Positions 1 to 8,350 of a DNA stretch of 12,287 nucleotides are shown piece by piece. The translations under genes were made by a program, and so were the position numbers. Under the pieces are notes generated by a model. It did no database searches and was not told the origin of the DNA. It was given only the letters and a program-made list of their open reading frames with translations. The stretch is from Ginkgo biloba (taxonomy: Eukaryota > Streptophyta > Ginkgoopsida > Ginkgoales > Ginkgoaceae), in NCBI GenBank assembly GCA_024626585.1, contig JANKJI010000003.1, positions 139,404,478-139,416,764 of the forward strand. The letters are read 5' to 3'. Position 1 is the first letter of the stretch. Each line of letters begins with the position of its first letter.

Positions 1-116
1 CAAGATGAAAGAAATAAAGTTTACATGTGGAGGATTTGAGAAGTAGAAAAAAAAAAAGTATACAAAGATGATGCGCATACACTTTCAAATAAGAAAGCAT
101 TCATAACAATGAATGA

Positions 117-302
117 ACCAACCAAGAGTTGGAAGAAGATTTATTAAGTAGTCCAACATGGAGCATACACTTCATCAATGAAAGTCTTGCCAATAGTCTA
201 ATAAGTTACTATGGATATTCTGACCCAGAATATGCTTTTAGGGAAGAGGTTAGCTATGATGTCTGGCGTGGGAGGTTGCTACATCAGCGACTTGCATTAT
301 AA
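117..302 (+). pseudogene. Possible receptor-like protein kinase fragment (activation segment), decayed
   Basis: One forward frame is open from about 117 to a TAA at 300-302, roughly 60 codons without a convincing start. Its C-terminal half contains GYSDPEYAFREEVSYDVW (213-266). That resembles the end of the plant receptor-like kinase activation loop (GY-x-x-PEY, subdomain VIII) followed shortly by the DV[WY] of subdomain IX. Spacing between PEY and DVW is 8 residues, about two shorter than usual in the family. Neither the VAVK, HRD and DFG motifs upstream nor the conserved glycine of subdomain IX downstream can be found, and three stops lie in the same frame just upstream (69, 90, 114). If real, this is a short broken exon or a retrocopy relic. 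The match rests on fewer than 20 residues and could be chance. Confidence 0.28.
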
Positions 303-824
303 ATATAAATTGGTACTGTTATCAACCATCACCAATTTACATTTATGATGAAAATTGATGAGTGCATAGACCTCTGCCTTTTCGATACTAGGGATCAAAA
401 TTAAAGGGTAGGATCGAATTTATTTCAAAGGGTTTTTATTTTGGGAGCCCTTCTATGTTGACGAGTCGAAATAATAATTGACTTGCATTTTATTTGAAAA
501 GATTATATCATACTTGGACTTCATTAAGTCATTGTTAAGAATATTTTTTTTATCTATGTTAAATGTAAATATTATAATTTAAAAAATAAAATTTATGATA
601 AAAATTTGTATATGACGTAAAGTATATAAAATTAAAACAATTTCAGCTAATAATTATTAGCTATTAATAAAATACAAACAATAAAAGTTAAATAATTTTA
701 ATTAATTATTAAATAATAAAATGTAATTTATTAATATTGTTTTATTTTTTCAAAGTTATCTTATATCTTATACATATTACTAAAATAAATGGTTATGGTG
801 GAAATGTTGTAGCTTAGCCAGTCC
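303..824. other. AT-rich non-coding DNA, no gene seen
   Basis: No frame is open for a meaningful length and no RNA or transposon signature is visible. From about 540 to 790 the sequence is extremely AT-rich, made of A- and T-runs with very few G or C. It forms a low-complexity block that ends abruptly at the more GC-rich stretch beginning near 820. Confidence 0.6.
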
Positions 825-1061
825 ATGGAAGAAGAAAAGCTACCCTACGTATTCGCATCGAAATTGCTATACTAGAAACTATACGGAGCTGCTGTTGAAC
901 AGCGAGGATGCCATGTTGGCGGAGTGACATGGCACCGGAAATTCGTCATAACATCTGTTGTTGTGGGCTGTCAGTCTGGCGTTAATTGCTCAAGGGTTCT
1001 AAATGGGTTATTCTTGCTGAAAAAAAATTGCGGCACAAATTATTGTAGCAGAGTTTTCTGA
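825..1061 (+). pseudogene. Unrecognised broken reading frame in a GC-richer patch
   Basis: An ATG at 825 opens a frame that reads MEEEKLPYVFASKLLY, meets a single TAG at 873-875, then stays open for 61 further codons to a TGA at 1059-1061. The patch is visibly richer in G and C than the DNA on either side and retains several CpG dinucleotides, which are scarce elsewhere in the window. The product has scattered Cys residues (GCHVGG, VGCQSG, VNCSR, KNCGTNYCSR) but no domain I recognise. It may be a first-exon relic, part of a transposon, or a promoter-proximal remnant. One stop in 78 codons is not strong evidence of former coding. Confidence 0.2.
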
Positions 1062-1607
1062 AGGAAAAAAAATTGAAATCCCTCTCAAGCTATAGTATAG
1101 CAGGCCTTCCAGAAAGAAAAATTTGTTTGAATCTATATATTATCAATACAGAGCCTTCCAGCAATTTAAATTCGATGACATTTTATATTTGGTTCGTCTG
1201 ATGCGTTGCAACTCCCAAAGCCTAATTATATGCATTATCAATATAACACTTATTACCTGCTGTTGAGGATTTTAGCAGGGGAAGTGATATTAATCTTGAT
1301 CATTTATTGCAATTATTTTGTGGGATGGTTTGGTTTACAGAAATTATGTGCCCACTAGTACAAGAGCAATCTAAGTTGGAATTTTGGAAAATTTCATTTT
1401 TGCAAGGTAAAATTTATGATTTATGAAGTGTTTTCATTATTCTTACACAGATAGGAAGTAGTATTGGTGATGTAAGAAATCCATACGGACCCACTCATTG
1501 GTGCTCTGGTTTTGACATGAACTCAAACAATTGTAGATATTAGTATTGATTCTCACGAGCCCAATATATTATAGAGCCTGTAAGAGGAACCTCCACATAA
1601 TCTTTGA
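1062..1607. other. Non-coding DNA, no gene seen
   Basis: No sustained open frame, RNA gene or transposon end is visible. The only local structure noticed is a small hairpin at 1256-1279 (arms CCTGCT and AGCAGG with a 12-nt loop), unremarkable at this composition. Confidence 0.5.
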
Positions 1608-2200
1608 GTTTTCACACTATGTAGATCTTATGGTTGTAGCAAGAAAATTCAAATTGGGCTAATGGTAGAAGAAAGTAAATTTGGGTACATGCATAAAGGT
1701 TGGGTTAAGAGATTTAAAAATTTGCCAATTGAAATTGAGGTAGCGTTGAAGCATTTATAAAAAATTAGAGTTGGACATAATGAGTGGGTTAGGAAAAGTA
1801 CATTTTTTTAGGGATGTTGATTGTTAAAAGTGAGCGAAATTGGTGGATTATTATGCGGATGATGATGAAAAATAGGTCTTCAATAGCTCCTAGTCCACTT
1901 GTTTATAATAAACTAAAGCCTCATAGATCACTTACTCACTTAGGTGTTGTCAATTCTTTCTTGGATGCTAAAATGACAAATAAAATTAGGCGCATCTTGG
2001 GCTTAGCTTAATTGCATGAAGAACATGTTTTGAGAACTATAACTTATTGGGCAATTACTCTATGCAACGTTTTGAAAATTATTGGGCAAGTATTAGGAAA
2101 TAAATGCATTCTTGAAACCCCTTTCTTAGTTCACATGATGATAGGGAGATCCCTAAGAAATGGTTTAAGACTATTTGGAGAGCTTTACCAATTTTCATAA
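1608..2200 (+). pseudogene. Unrecognised decayed coding-like stretch, two frames
   Basis: Two successive forward frames are unusually open for such AT-rich DNA. The first runs from 1608 to a TAG at 1809-1811 with one internal TAA at 1758-1760, and contains GLMVEESKFGYMHKGWVKRF. The second runs from an ATG at 1814 to a TAA at 2198-2200, broken once by a TAA at 2009-2011, and contains HRSLTHLGVVNSFLDAK and RTITYWAITLCNVLKIIGQ. The frame change near 1811 could be an indel in a former gene. I do not recognise any domain, and base composition matches the surroundings. It could be a transposon or gene relic, or chance. No splice structure can be argued. Confidence 0.18.
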
Positions 2201-2345
2201 ATCAAGATTGTAATTATGTTTAAAGGTTTTTCATTTAAAGGTTTGGCATATTGCATGAACTAGGTGTTAGAATTTAATGAAGTGAGTAATTATGGAAGTT
2301 AAGGTAAGTAAAACTTGTAATTGGTAGAATCATTAACAATCATTG

Positions 2346-2568
2346 TCCTTGGGGGCATTTCATATTTCGTGTTCTCTTTTTCTTGTGGAGAAAACAAAAC
2401 TAATATTATCTATATAAATGGTAGAGGAATAATTCATGTTATTCACATAATAGGTTCTCTTGGGGGTATTTCATATTTGGTGTTCTCCTTTTCTTGTGGA
2501 GAAAACAAAAAATAATATTATCTATATAAACGGTAGAGGAATAATTCATGTTATTCATAGAATGGGTG
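2346..2568. repeat. Two-copy 111-bp tandem duplication
   Basis: A unit beginning at the CTTGGGGG near 2348 recurs at 2459, a period of 111 bp. The copies share long identical runs, such as TTCTTGTGGAGAAAACAAAA and GGTAGAGGAATAATTCATG. A few substitutions separate them, and the second copy has a one-base insertion in the A-run near 2511. Because 111 is a multiple of three, the forward frame repeats (GGISY-VFSFSCGENK twice); that is a by-product of the duplication rather than evidence of a protein. Each copy holds a small hairpin (in copy 2, TTCTCC/GGAGAA around TTTTCTTGT). Confidence 0.9.
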
Positions 2569-2649
2569 TAGCAAACATGGGTTGTGGCTAGTGTTAAAGT
2601 ACACTATGCCTTCTCTTTGTACTCTAAAATGTCATTAAGATTAACCCTC

Positions 2650-2738
2650 CAAGGAATTCATGATCCTAAATTCCTAGTTTTGCATATCCTAATGTAAGTG
2701 GCCTAGGATCTTTTATATTGTAAAGATGGAATTCCTTG
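2650..2738. repeat. Nested inverted repeat, possible decayed MITE-like hairpin
   Basis: CAAGGAATTC at 2650-2659 is exactly complementary to GAATTCCTTG at 2729-2738. Inside these arms a second pair, GATCCTA at 2662-2668 and TAGGATC at 2704-2710, is also exactly complementary. The arms are collinear but separated by unequal spacers (2 and 18 nt), so the foldback is imperfect. No clear target-site duplication was identified, so the miniature-transposon interpretation is tentative. Confidence 0.4.
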
Positions 2739-3229
2739 TATGATCTCCTTGAAAATTATGGAATATTAGACATATTTCAACCAAAAATGTTAGGTTCTTT
2801 CAATGGACATTCTTCACTGAGTACTTCAGAACCATATTTATGAATAATACGACACTTCTTATACACTTTGCTATCTTGTTGTAGAAGAGATAAATGGTTA
2901 ATAAAACACCCTCTTCCTTCCCAACAATTGCACCATTTTTAATATTGTATTAATCCATTGCACTATCTCTTTTCCTCTCTATCCTATATCATACTCTTAA
3001 CACTAATAGTTTGATGTAATACTACTTGAGAGACCATTATACTAAACCTATTACCAAATAGCAAGGACATTTAAGTTGGCATGGTCCATTTGATATGTCT
3101 CCTTAGGTGAGCCATGATGCCTATTGTCTTGTCTATTAAATGAAGCTCAACAAATAAAATGGACAATTTTTTTGTCTCATTTGTGTCATGGTCCATTAGC
3201 AAAATAAAGGGAGAGGATGAAATTAATAC
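2739..3229. other. Non-coding DNA, no gene seen
   Basis: AT-rich sequence without a sustained open frame or repeat structure. A minus-strand open stretch of about 65 codons (3071-3268) has no recognisable motif and runs into the repeat array that follows. Confidence 0.5.
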
Positions 3230-3660
3230 ATAGGTAGAGTGTGTAACAAGTGTGCATATAGTATACAAAGTGGATATATGAGAGATTCTAGAGTGGAGGA
3301 TATATAATGTTCATGCGTAAATAATTTTTATAGTGAGTATAAACAACGTATAATGAGTATATATAATGGATGACACTTAATATATGAGTAAATATATGAC
3401 ACAGAATGATTATATAAAAGGTTCATGCAGTGAGTGTACATAATAAATGACACTTAGTATACAAGTAGAGTACAAAATGAGTATGCAAATAGTATATAGA
3501 GTGACTATACAAGCGATTATAGAGTGGATGACACATAGTGAATAAAAAGTTTTTATAGTGAGTATACATAGTGAAAAAGCCCATATAGTGACTATATAAC
3601 ATAGAATGATCATGTTAAAGGTTCATATAACATTGTGAGTATATGACACTGAGTGATCAT
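3230..3660. repeat. Degenerate tandem array of GTGAGTATA / GATGACAC modules
   Basis: About 430 bp are built from diverged short modules: ATAGTGAGTATA, GGATGACACTTA, GAATGATCATG and AAAGGTTCAT, repeated in varied order. TTTTTATAGTGAGTATA occurs at 3325-3341 and again identically at 3550-3566, 225 bp apart. AATGATTATATAAAAGGTTCAT (3415) matches AATGATCATGTTAAAGGTTCAT (3605), 190 bp apart. This suggests a short minisatellite that was later duplicated in a block of about 200 bp and then decayed. Minus-strand open frames here are by-products of the repeat. Confidence 0.75.
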
Positions 3661-5680
3661 GACATTTTTTAGGTGTTTGCATTGTAGCTTAACCATCTCA
3701 AGTTTTTCTTTTCTAGTCTATTCTCATGCTATAAGAATTGTTTCTTTTGCACCTTTAAGTTTTTAAAATCAATTAGGGGCTTTACCTCCTTTTCCTTATT
3801 GCATTCAAAATAATAAAATGGAAAAACTTAGGGGCTTAATCCTTATAGGGAGATGGACCAAGGAGTTCTTTAAGAGGCCAAGGCTTAGTTTTAAGATGCC
3901 TCCTCACCCTTTTTATCAGAAAAAATAAGTTCATGTGTTGTTAATTGATTCATAGAAGTCTAGGGCCCATTATGAGAGGGGAGGTCATAACTTGCAAAAG
4001 TTATTAAGAATATCTCAAGATTTGACTTTTCTCTTATACAAATATGAATAATATGTGTAATACATTCTTTTCAAGACTAAGACTTTCGATTACAAATCAT
4101 ACTTTGCATTTGGCCACATTAAAGCAACACCAAATCCCATGTTTTATTTTTCCTAACAACAAAAGGATAATAGCATGTCCACGCATAAAGATTGTAAGTA
4201 ATATATTCATAATATATTAAAATAGTGGGACTATATAAAAGAATATTATAGAGTATCCATTAAGAATTCATGCAAAGAAGAATGTCCTCCCAACTCTAGT
4301 GACAATTTGAATGTTATGTAAAATTTGATATTTTGTTTGATCCCTTTTACATGTTTCATCATGCTCTACACATTAAACACCACTTGTACCCTAGTAATTA
4401 ATATCACATGGAATAATAGACTTATGGTTTCATTATATTTTAACATAAAGAAAAATAGTTGGTAGTATGCTATCCTAATATAACATATAGTAGACATATA
4501 ATACAATTGCTCATAAACGAATCTTTAAGCAATTTAATATGGAGGTGGGGGGATTAAGCTCCTCTCCCTATTAAATATTATATCTCAAATAATCATATTA
4601 TCATGAATGTATTGTCCATGGGGAAGTTTATTAAATAAAAATGTAAGAAAATAAAATACAAAATGAAAATAGATAACAATATATTCTATGACTTAATCAT
4701 ACATAATGCATACTCAATTTTTTATGTTATGGAAGCACATAACCATATGTAAGCCTTAAAATTAAATGATATAAGGACACTTGAAAGAATTTCCTCTTAA
4801 TTTATAATGAAGTTTTATTGGGAACAAATGGGAAAGACAAAAGAGGACTAGGAGGTCTAATTCTGTATTCTAGTTGTCTAATTTTGAAAGGAAGTTGGGT
4901 GGAGCCGATAAGTAATTATTTGTACCTTTTTTTTTTAATTTCAAATTGTTAATAGGATTACATTCTTTTTATTATCGAATGCATTCTAATAAGTTGTACC
5001 TATTGCCATTCCCTATTTATGTATAACCCAAAAATTAATATGACCTTCCATGTTATTCTCTTTGTTGTGAACTACAAGTACATGTGCTCTCCACATAGTC
5101 TAAATGCATTCAGGAGTAGGGTCAATTGTTGCATATATTGAAGAGATTTTTCCACATAAAATAATTTGAGATTCATATCTCTTACTGGCATGTTTATACA
5201 TATCAATTGTAAAAATATTTTATGAATTCCAAAAATGGTATACGAGGAATATGTAACTTTTACTATAATAATTTATGTCAATAGGAAATCAACGTAATAT
5301 CTTCTTTATGTATCTTAAGGTTGGCATGTCCCATTGTTGAGAGCTCGTTTAGTCCCATAATATCTTAAATAATATTATACTTATACCATTTATTATTCTT
5401 AGTTAATACTAGTTTTAGAAATTTAAATTCTTAGAATTCAACATCTCGACCTTTGAACGAAAACATACTCAATCTATTTCTAGAACTTGACTAAAGCATA
5501 CTTAATCAATCAGTCGATTTAATCTGATAATATAAACATCTAAACATAATTATGAATGGAGTTTTTTCTAATTAAAATATCTAAAGACATCTATAAAGAA
5601 TAGATATATTGCAAGCCACCATCATTTACTATTAATTTATTTCACTAAGGGAGGAAGAGGGGTGGTTGGTCAAACATCCA
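3661..5680. other. Long AT-rich stretch with no recognisable gene or element
   Basis: About 2 kb on which I see no coding frame, RNA gene, transposon terminus or clear tandem repeat on either strand. Small items only: a perfect 10-bp palindrome GAATGCATTC at 4977-4986, a poly-T run near 4929-4936, and a twice-used TTAGGGGCTT motif near 3773 and 3828. It is probably very old transposon debris, but nothing in it supports a specific label. Confidence 0.5.
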
Positions 5681-5705
5681 TTTTTTTTAGTATATAATAA
5701 TAGAT
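5681..5705 (+). repeat. TTTTTAGTATATAATA motif, copy 1 of 3
   Basis: A T-run followed by AGTATATAATAATAGAT. Related copies occur at 6116-6131 and 6393-6414. Copies 1 and 3 also share a preceding G-rich context (GGGG, then about 20 nt containing GGTC or AGTC and an ATCCA/ATGGA). The shared layout suggests these are fragments of the same repeat family or transposon terminus, but the family is not recognised. Confidence 0.4.
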
Positions 5706-5707
5706 AT

Positions 5708-6095
5708 TTACCATTCCCATTTCCATTTTGTCCCATTTTTTAATTCTTGTTATAGTTGCTATTATGTTCCTCTATTCTAGTAGACCCGTTATTTTTGTTT
5801 TGTTTCATTCTGACATTCTCGTTCCTATTGTCCATGTTGCCATTTCATTCCTCTATTTCGTTTGGTGTTTCCATTTTTGTTCCATTATGTTATTCCCATT
5901 TTATTTTATTATGTCGTTCCCATTTTTGTTCTATTTTGTCATTCCCATTCTTATTTCATTCCATTATGTCGTCCCTATTGTCGTTCTATTCCTTCGTTAT
6001 GTTCAACCCACCATTTATGTTCCATTTTGTTCTACCATTCTCGTTCCCATTCTGCCTTCCCTATTGATATTTCATTCATCTGTTCCATTTAACAC
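5708..6095 (+). repeat. Pyrimidine-rich pentamer-based minisatellite (ATTCC-like)
   Basis: About 390 bp are T- and C-rich on the + strand, with A mostly in the pattern xxATT. In the clearest part the units are 5891-5915 (25 bp), 5916-5940 (25 bp) and 5941-5970 (30 bp). Each starts with [AG]TTCCC or a close variant and ends in TGTC, and the lengths are multiples of five. Reading in steps of five gives runs such as CCATT, TTATT, TCATT and CTATT. The family is therefore best described as an expanded, diverged ATTCC/GTTCC pentamer; the minus strand is GGAAT-like. Stop codons are rare in such sequence, which is why three overlapping forward frames are open here, giving Phe/Ser/Ile/Val-rich translations that I do not regard as proteins. 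Confidence 0.85.
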
Positions 6096-6115
6096 GATTA
6101 GTTAAAGAACCAATT

Positions 6116-6131
6116 CTTTTAGTATATAGAT
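6116..6131 (+). repeat. TTTTAGTATATA motif, copy 2 of 3
   Basis: CTTTTAGTATATAGAT lies just right of the pentamer block and matches the motif just left of it at 5681-5705, so the block is bracketed by direct repeats. Confidence 0.4.
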
Positions 6132-6603
6132 TTTATTTAATGTTTTAAAATTTTCATATAAGTTTTTCATTAATATTTAAGTCAATTCAAACCATGTAGT
6201 ATTTGTATCTTGATTCTTTAACTAAGCACAATGTATATTAATAAATTGTTCAATATTCAAACCTATTGGAGCATTTTATCATTAAATAAAATAAAATCAT
6301 ATAATATTCATATCTCCACTTATATTATTTTATTTAATATTTTATGATTTTTAAAATTTTTAACTTAAAATGGGGAGCAGTCAGGCATGGAGTTTTTCTT
6401 AGTATATAGTATAGAAATGAAGAGACGTTATGAGTGTACCTTGTGTTATTCATCTTTTTTTATTATATTAAAGATATAATTATGATTTTTAAGAGTTTTT
6501 AATTATTTATAAGAGAATATAAAATTTCATTAGAGAAAATATAAAAGCATGTTCATAAATCAAACGGATGATGTGAGAAATCCCTTACATTATCTTATAA
6601 AAT
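6132..6603. other. AT-rich non-coding DNA, no gene seen
   Basis: No frame, RNA gene or tandem repeat is supported. It contains the third copy of the TTTTTCTTAGTATATAGTATAG motif at about 6393-6414, preceded by GGGGAGCAGTCAGGCATGGA. Confidence 0.5.
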
Positions 6604-6723
6604 GCAAGAGATGGTTATAAACCATATGGATTTATATTTCCTTATCATATGTGGGTTTGGGTTGCAAGAGGTAGTTATAAAGTCTAACAAATTCTCATCT
6701 CCCTAAATAATGTGGATTTGAGT
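6604..6723. repeat. Two-copy tandem repeat, 60-bp period
   Basis: Two adjacent diverged units start with GCAAGAG[AG]T[GA]GTTATAAA, at 6604 and 6664. Each ends with a TGTGG[GA]TTTG[GA]G segment (near 6651 and 6711). The spacing is exactly 60 bp, with moderate divergence in the middle of the unit. The layout resembles non-coding internal repeats of old plant LTR or TRIM-type elements, but no termini, primer-binding site or polypurine tract were found. Confidence 0.6.
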
Positions 6724-7368
6724 TAAATCATTTTACAGATGGCACTAAAAAAATTTAGCGTTTTCTTAACTATAGACACCAAGAATACCAAAATTAACAT
6801 ACCCAAAATTGTATAGTGTTCTTAGGAGAACTACATTTGCAACATCTCATTGATATAAGTTATGCATAATGTCGTGACCTCACTATTCCTTACTATTTTA
6901 GAGGAATTATTGAGTTACAATTTATTCTTGCTGAATTTTTCTCTTGTTCTGGTATACCTTACAATGATTTAGAATAATTCTTTGACCTATTACAACATTA
7001 CAAATGTAGTGGGTAAATTGGAAAATGACATTACACCACTACACATGTAGTGAGTAAACAACATCTAGAGACACTAGTTTTTAACATCTTTAGAGGTAAT
7101 AGACTCAATCTATGCTCATGCCAATTAGAGAGTCATAAATTCACTACATAAAATTTCATAAAGATAGAAGAAGATAAAAGTAAGTTTATGGAATAATAAC
7201 CCTTTCACACAATGCACATATATAAATTTCAATGCATTTTTTTATGAATGAAGGAACTTGATGTATAGTATAAATTTAATTATAGTATTCTAAGAAGTGA
7301 TGTTTTGTTATGAGGGGTGGATGGACGGATGCTCTAATATATGTGTGTGTGTACTTTAATTTCATATG
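6724..7368. other. Non-coding DNA, no gene seen
   Basis: AT-rich sequence with no supported gene. Short inverted repeats occur around 6990-7060, where ACATTACAAATGTAGTGGGTAA is followed by CACTACACATGTAGTGAGTAA; the second is a hairpin with 6-bp arms CACTAC/GTAGTG and a 4-nt loop. A short GT run lies near 7341-7351, just before the large repeat domain. Confidence 0.5.
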
Positions 7369-8081
7369 TGATAGTGGAACCATGCTTATGTGAGCATTAA
7401 TTACCTTTATGATGGAAGACCCATGTCTATCAACCATCTCCATAATGGTGGATACATGCGGGTCCATAAATTTTATGATGTTAGATTGACATGAGTCCAC
7501 CATATCCATTGAGTGATTATAAATGTCCTTGATGTTGGACCCATGTCCATGTAATATTTTATTACCTCTATAATTGGAGACTCATTTGGGTCCACAAGTC
7601 TTACGATAGTAGACCAGCATGGGTCGACCATCATATAGATAATCAAAATTATCGTGGACATGACTCCATCGTTAAGGATGACTAGTATTATAGTCACTTA
7701 CTTTTCTTAAATATATAAGTATCTATATATATGATGGTTAATATGTGAGTCCATGTAATATTTTATTAACTCTATGATGTTGAACCTATGTGGGTCCAAA
7801 ATCTCCATGATGGTGGATTAATATGGCTTTATCACCATAGACATAATAAAAGGTGACATAGATAAGGGTCCACTATTGGGATAAACTAGTGTTATGGTCA
7901 TTGATTTTTTTGAATATAAATATGAAAATGTGTAGATGAGTGTGGGTCCATGTCTATGTCAATATTGATTACCTCTATGACAATGGATCAATATGGGATA
8001 ATAATCTTCGTGATGATCCACCATCATAGTAATAGTGGACCCATGTCATCTTATCATTATGAAGTCATGGATGGATCCATG
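7369..8081. repeat. Satellite-like array A, diverged 160-205-bp units
   Basis: Four units can be placed by the anchor ATTACCTCTATGATGG or a close variant, at about 7399, 7561, 7765 and 7968, giving spacings of 162, 204 and 203 bp. Each unit carries a near-palindromic GG[AT]CCCATG...GGGTCCA core, and most have a CCATCATAG segment. The junction between units often carries [CT]TAGTATTATAGTCACT, then TTCTTAAATATA. Units are well diverged from one another, so this is an old array. Minus-strand open frames of 74-77 codons cross it and reflect the repeat (MDMVD and related words), not genes. Confidence 0.85.

Positions 8082-8084
<3 letters not shown>

Positions 8085-8113
<29 letters not shown>
8085..8113 (+). 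repeat. (TC)14 microsatellite
   Basis: An uninterrupted TC dinucleotide run immediately follows the end of array A and leads into a CA/CG tract. It is a pure polypyrimidine/polypurine stretch, the type able to adopt triplex structure. Confidence 0.97.
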
Positions 8114-8115
<2 letters not shown>

Positions 8116-8117
<2 letters not shown>

Positions 8118-8156
8118 CACACACACGCGCGCACGTGCGCACACACACATACATGC
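8116..8156. repeat. 41-bp alternating pyrimidine-purine tract, Z-DNA candidate
   Basis: Every base from 8116 to 8156 alternates pyrimidine and purine: a CA run, then CGCGCGCACGTGCGC, then a CA run ending in ACATGC. At its centre GCGCACGTGCGC (8129-8140) is a perfect 12-bp palindrome. This is the most CpG-dense short stretch in a CpG-poor window. Alternating CG/CA of this length is the classic sequence requirement for left-handed DNA under supercoiling; function is not implied. Confidence 0.9.
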
Positions 8157-8242
8157 CCATGGTAAATAATTTCCATAAAATATTATTTTAGTAATATTTT
8201 ATAAGTATTCCAATAGTATTTTTTTATATAAGATTATTTAAG

Positions 8243-8274
<32 letters not shown>

Positions 8275-8350
8275 GAAAATATCTCCCATAAAATATTATC
8301 TTGGTAGTATTTTATTAGTATTCCAACAATATTTTTATATAAGAATATTT

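Larger units (their letters stand above)
8085..8350. repeat. Two-copy tandem duplication headed by (CT)n(CA)n
   Basis: Both copies consist of a CT run, a CA run, CATGG, then a shared AT-rich body. The body includes CCATAAAATATTAT at 8173 and again at 8286, 113 bp apart, followed by AGTATTCCAA and TTTTTATATAAGA segments in the same order. Copy 1 spans about 8085-8240 and copy 2 about 8241-8350. The second CT run (8243-8258) and CA run (8259-8272) are shorter and lack the CG-rich centre of the first, so the CpG segment arose or survived in one copy only. Confidence 0.85.

Noticed and set aside
5728-6105. A 125-codon forward open frame, with two more overlapping forward frames open in the same place
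   Set aside because: All three frames are open because the pyrimidine-rich pentamer repeat rarely forms stop codons. The translations are low-complexity Phe/Ser/Ile/Val/Pro strings without domains.
7276-7697. Two minus-strand open frames of 74-77 codons
   Set aside because: They run across the satellite-like units and repeat the same words (MDMVD, DPH). They have no start context or domain and are shadows of the array.
7950-8165. A 71-codon forward frame ending in a Ser-Leu and Thr-His string
   Set aside because: It runs from an array unit straight through the TC and CA microsatellites, so the translation is simple-repeat readout.
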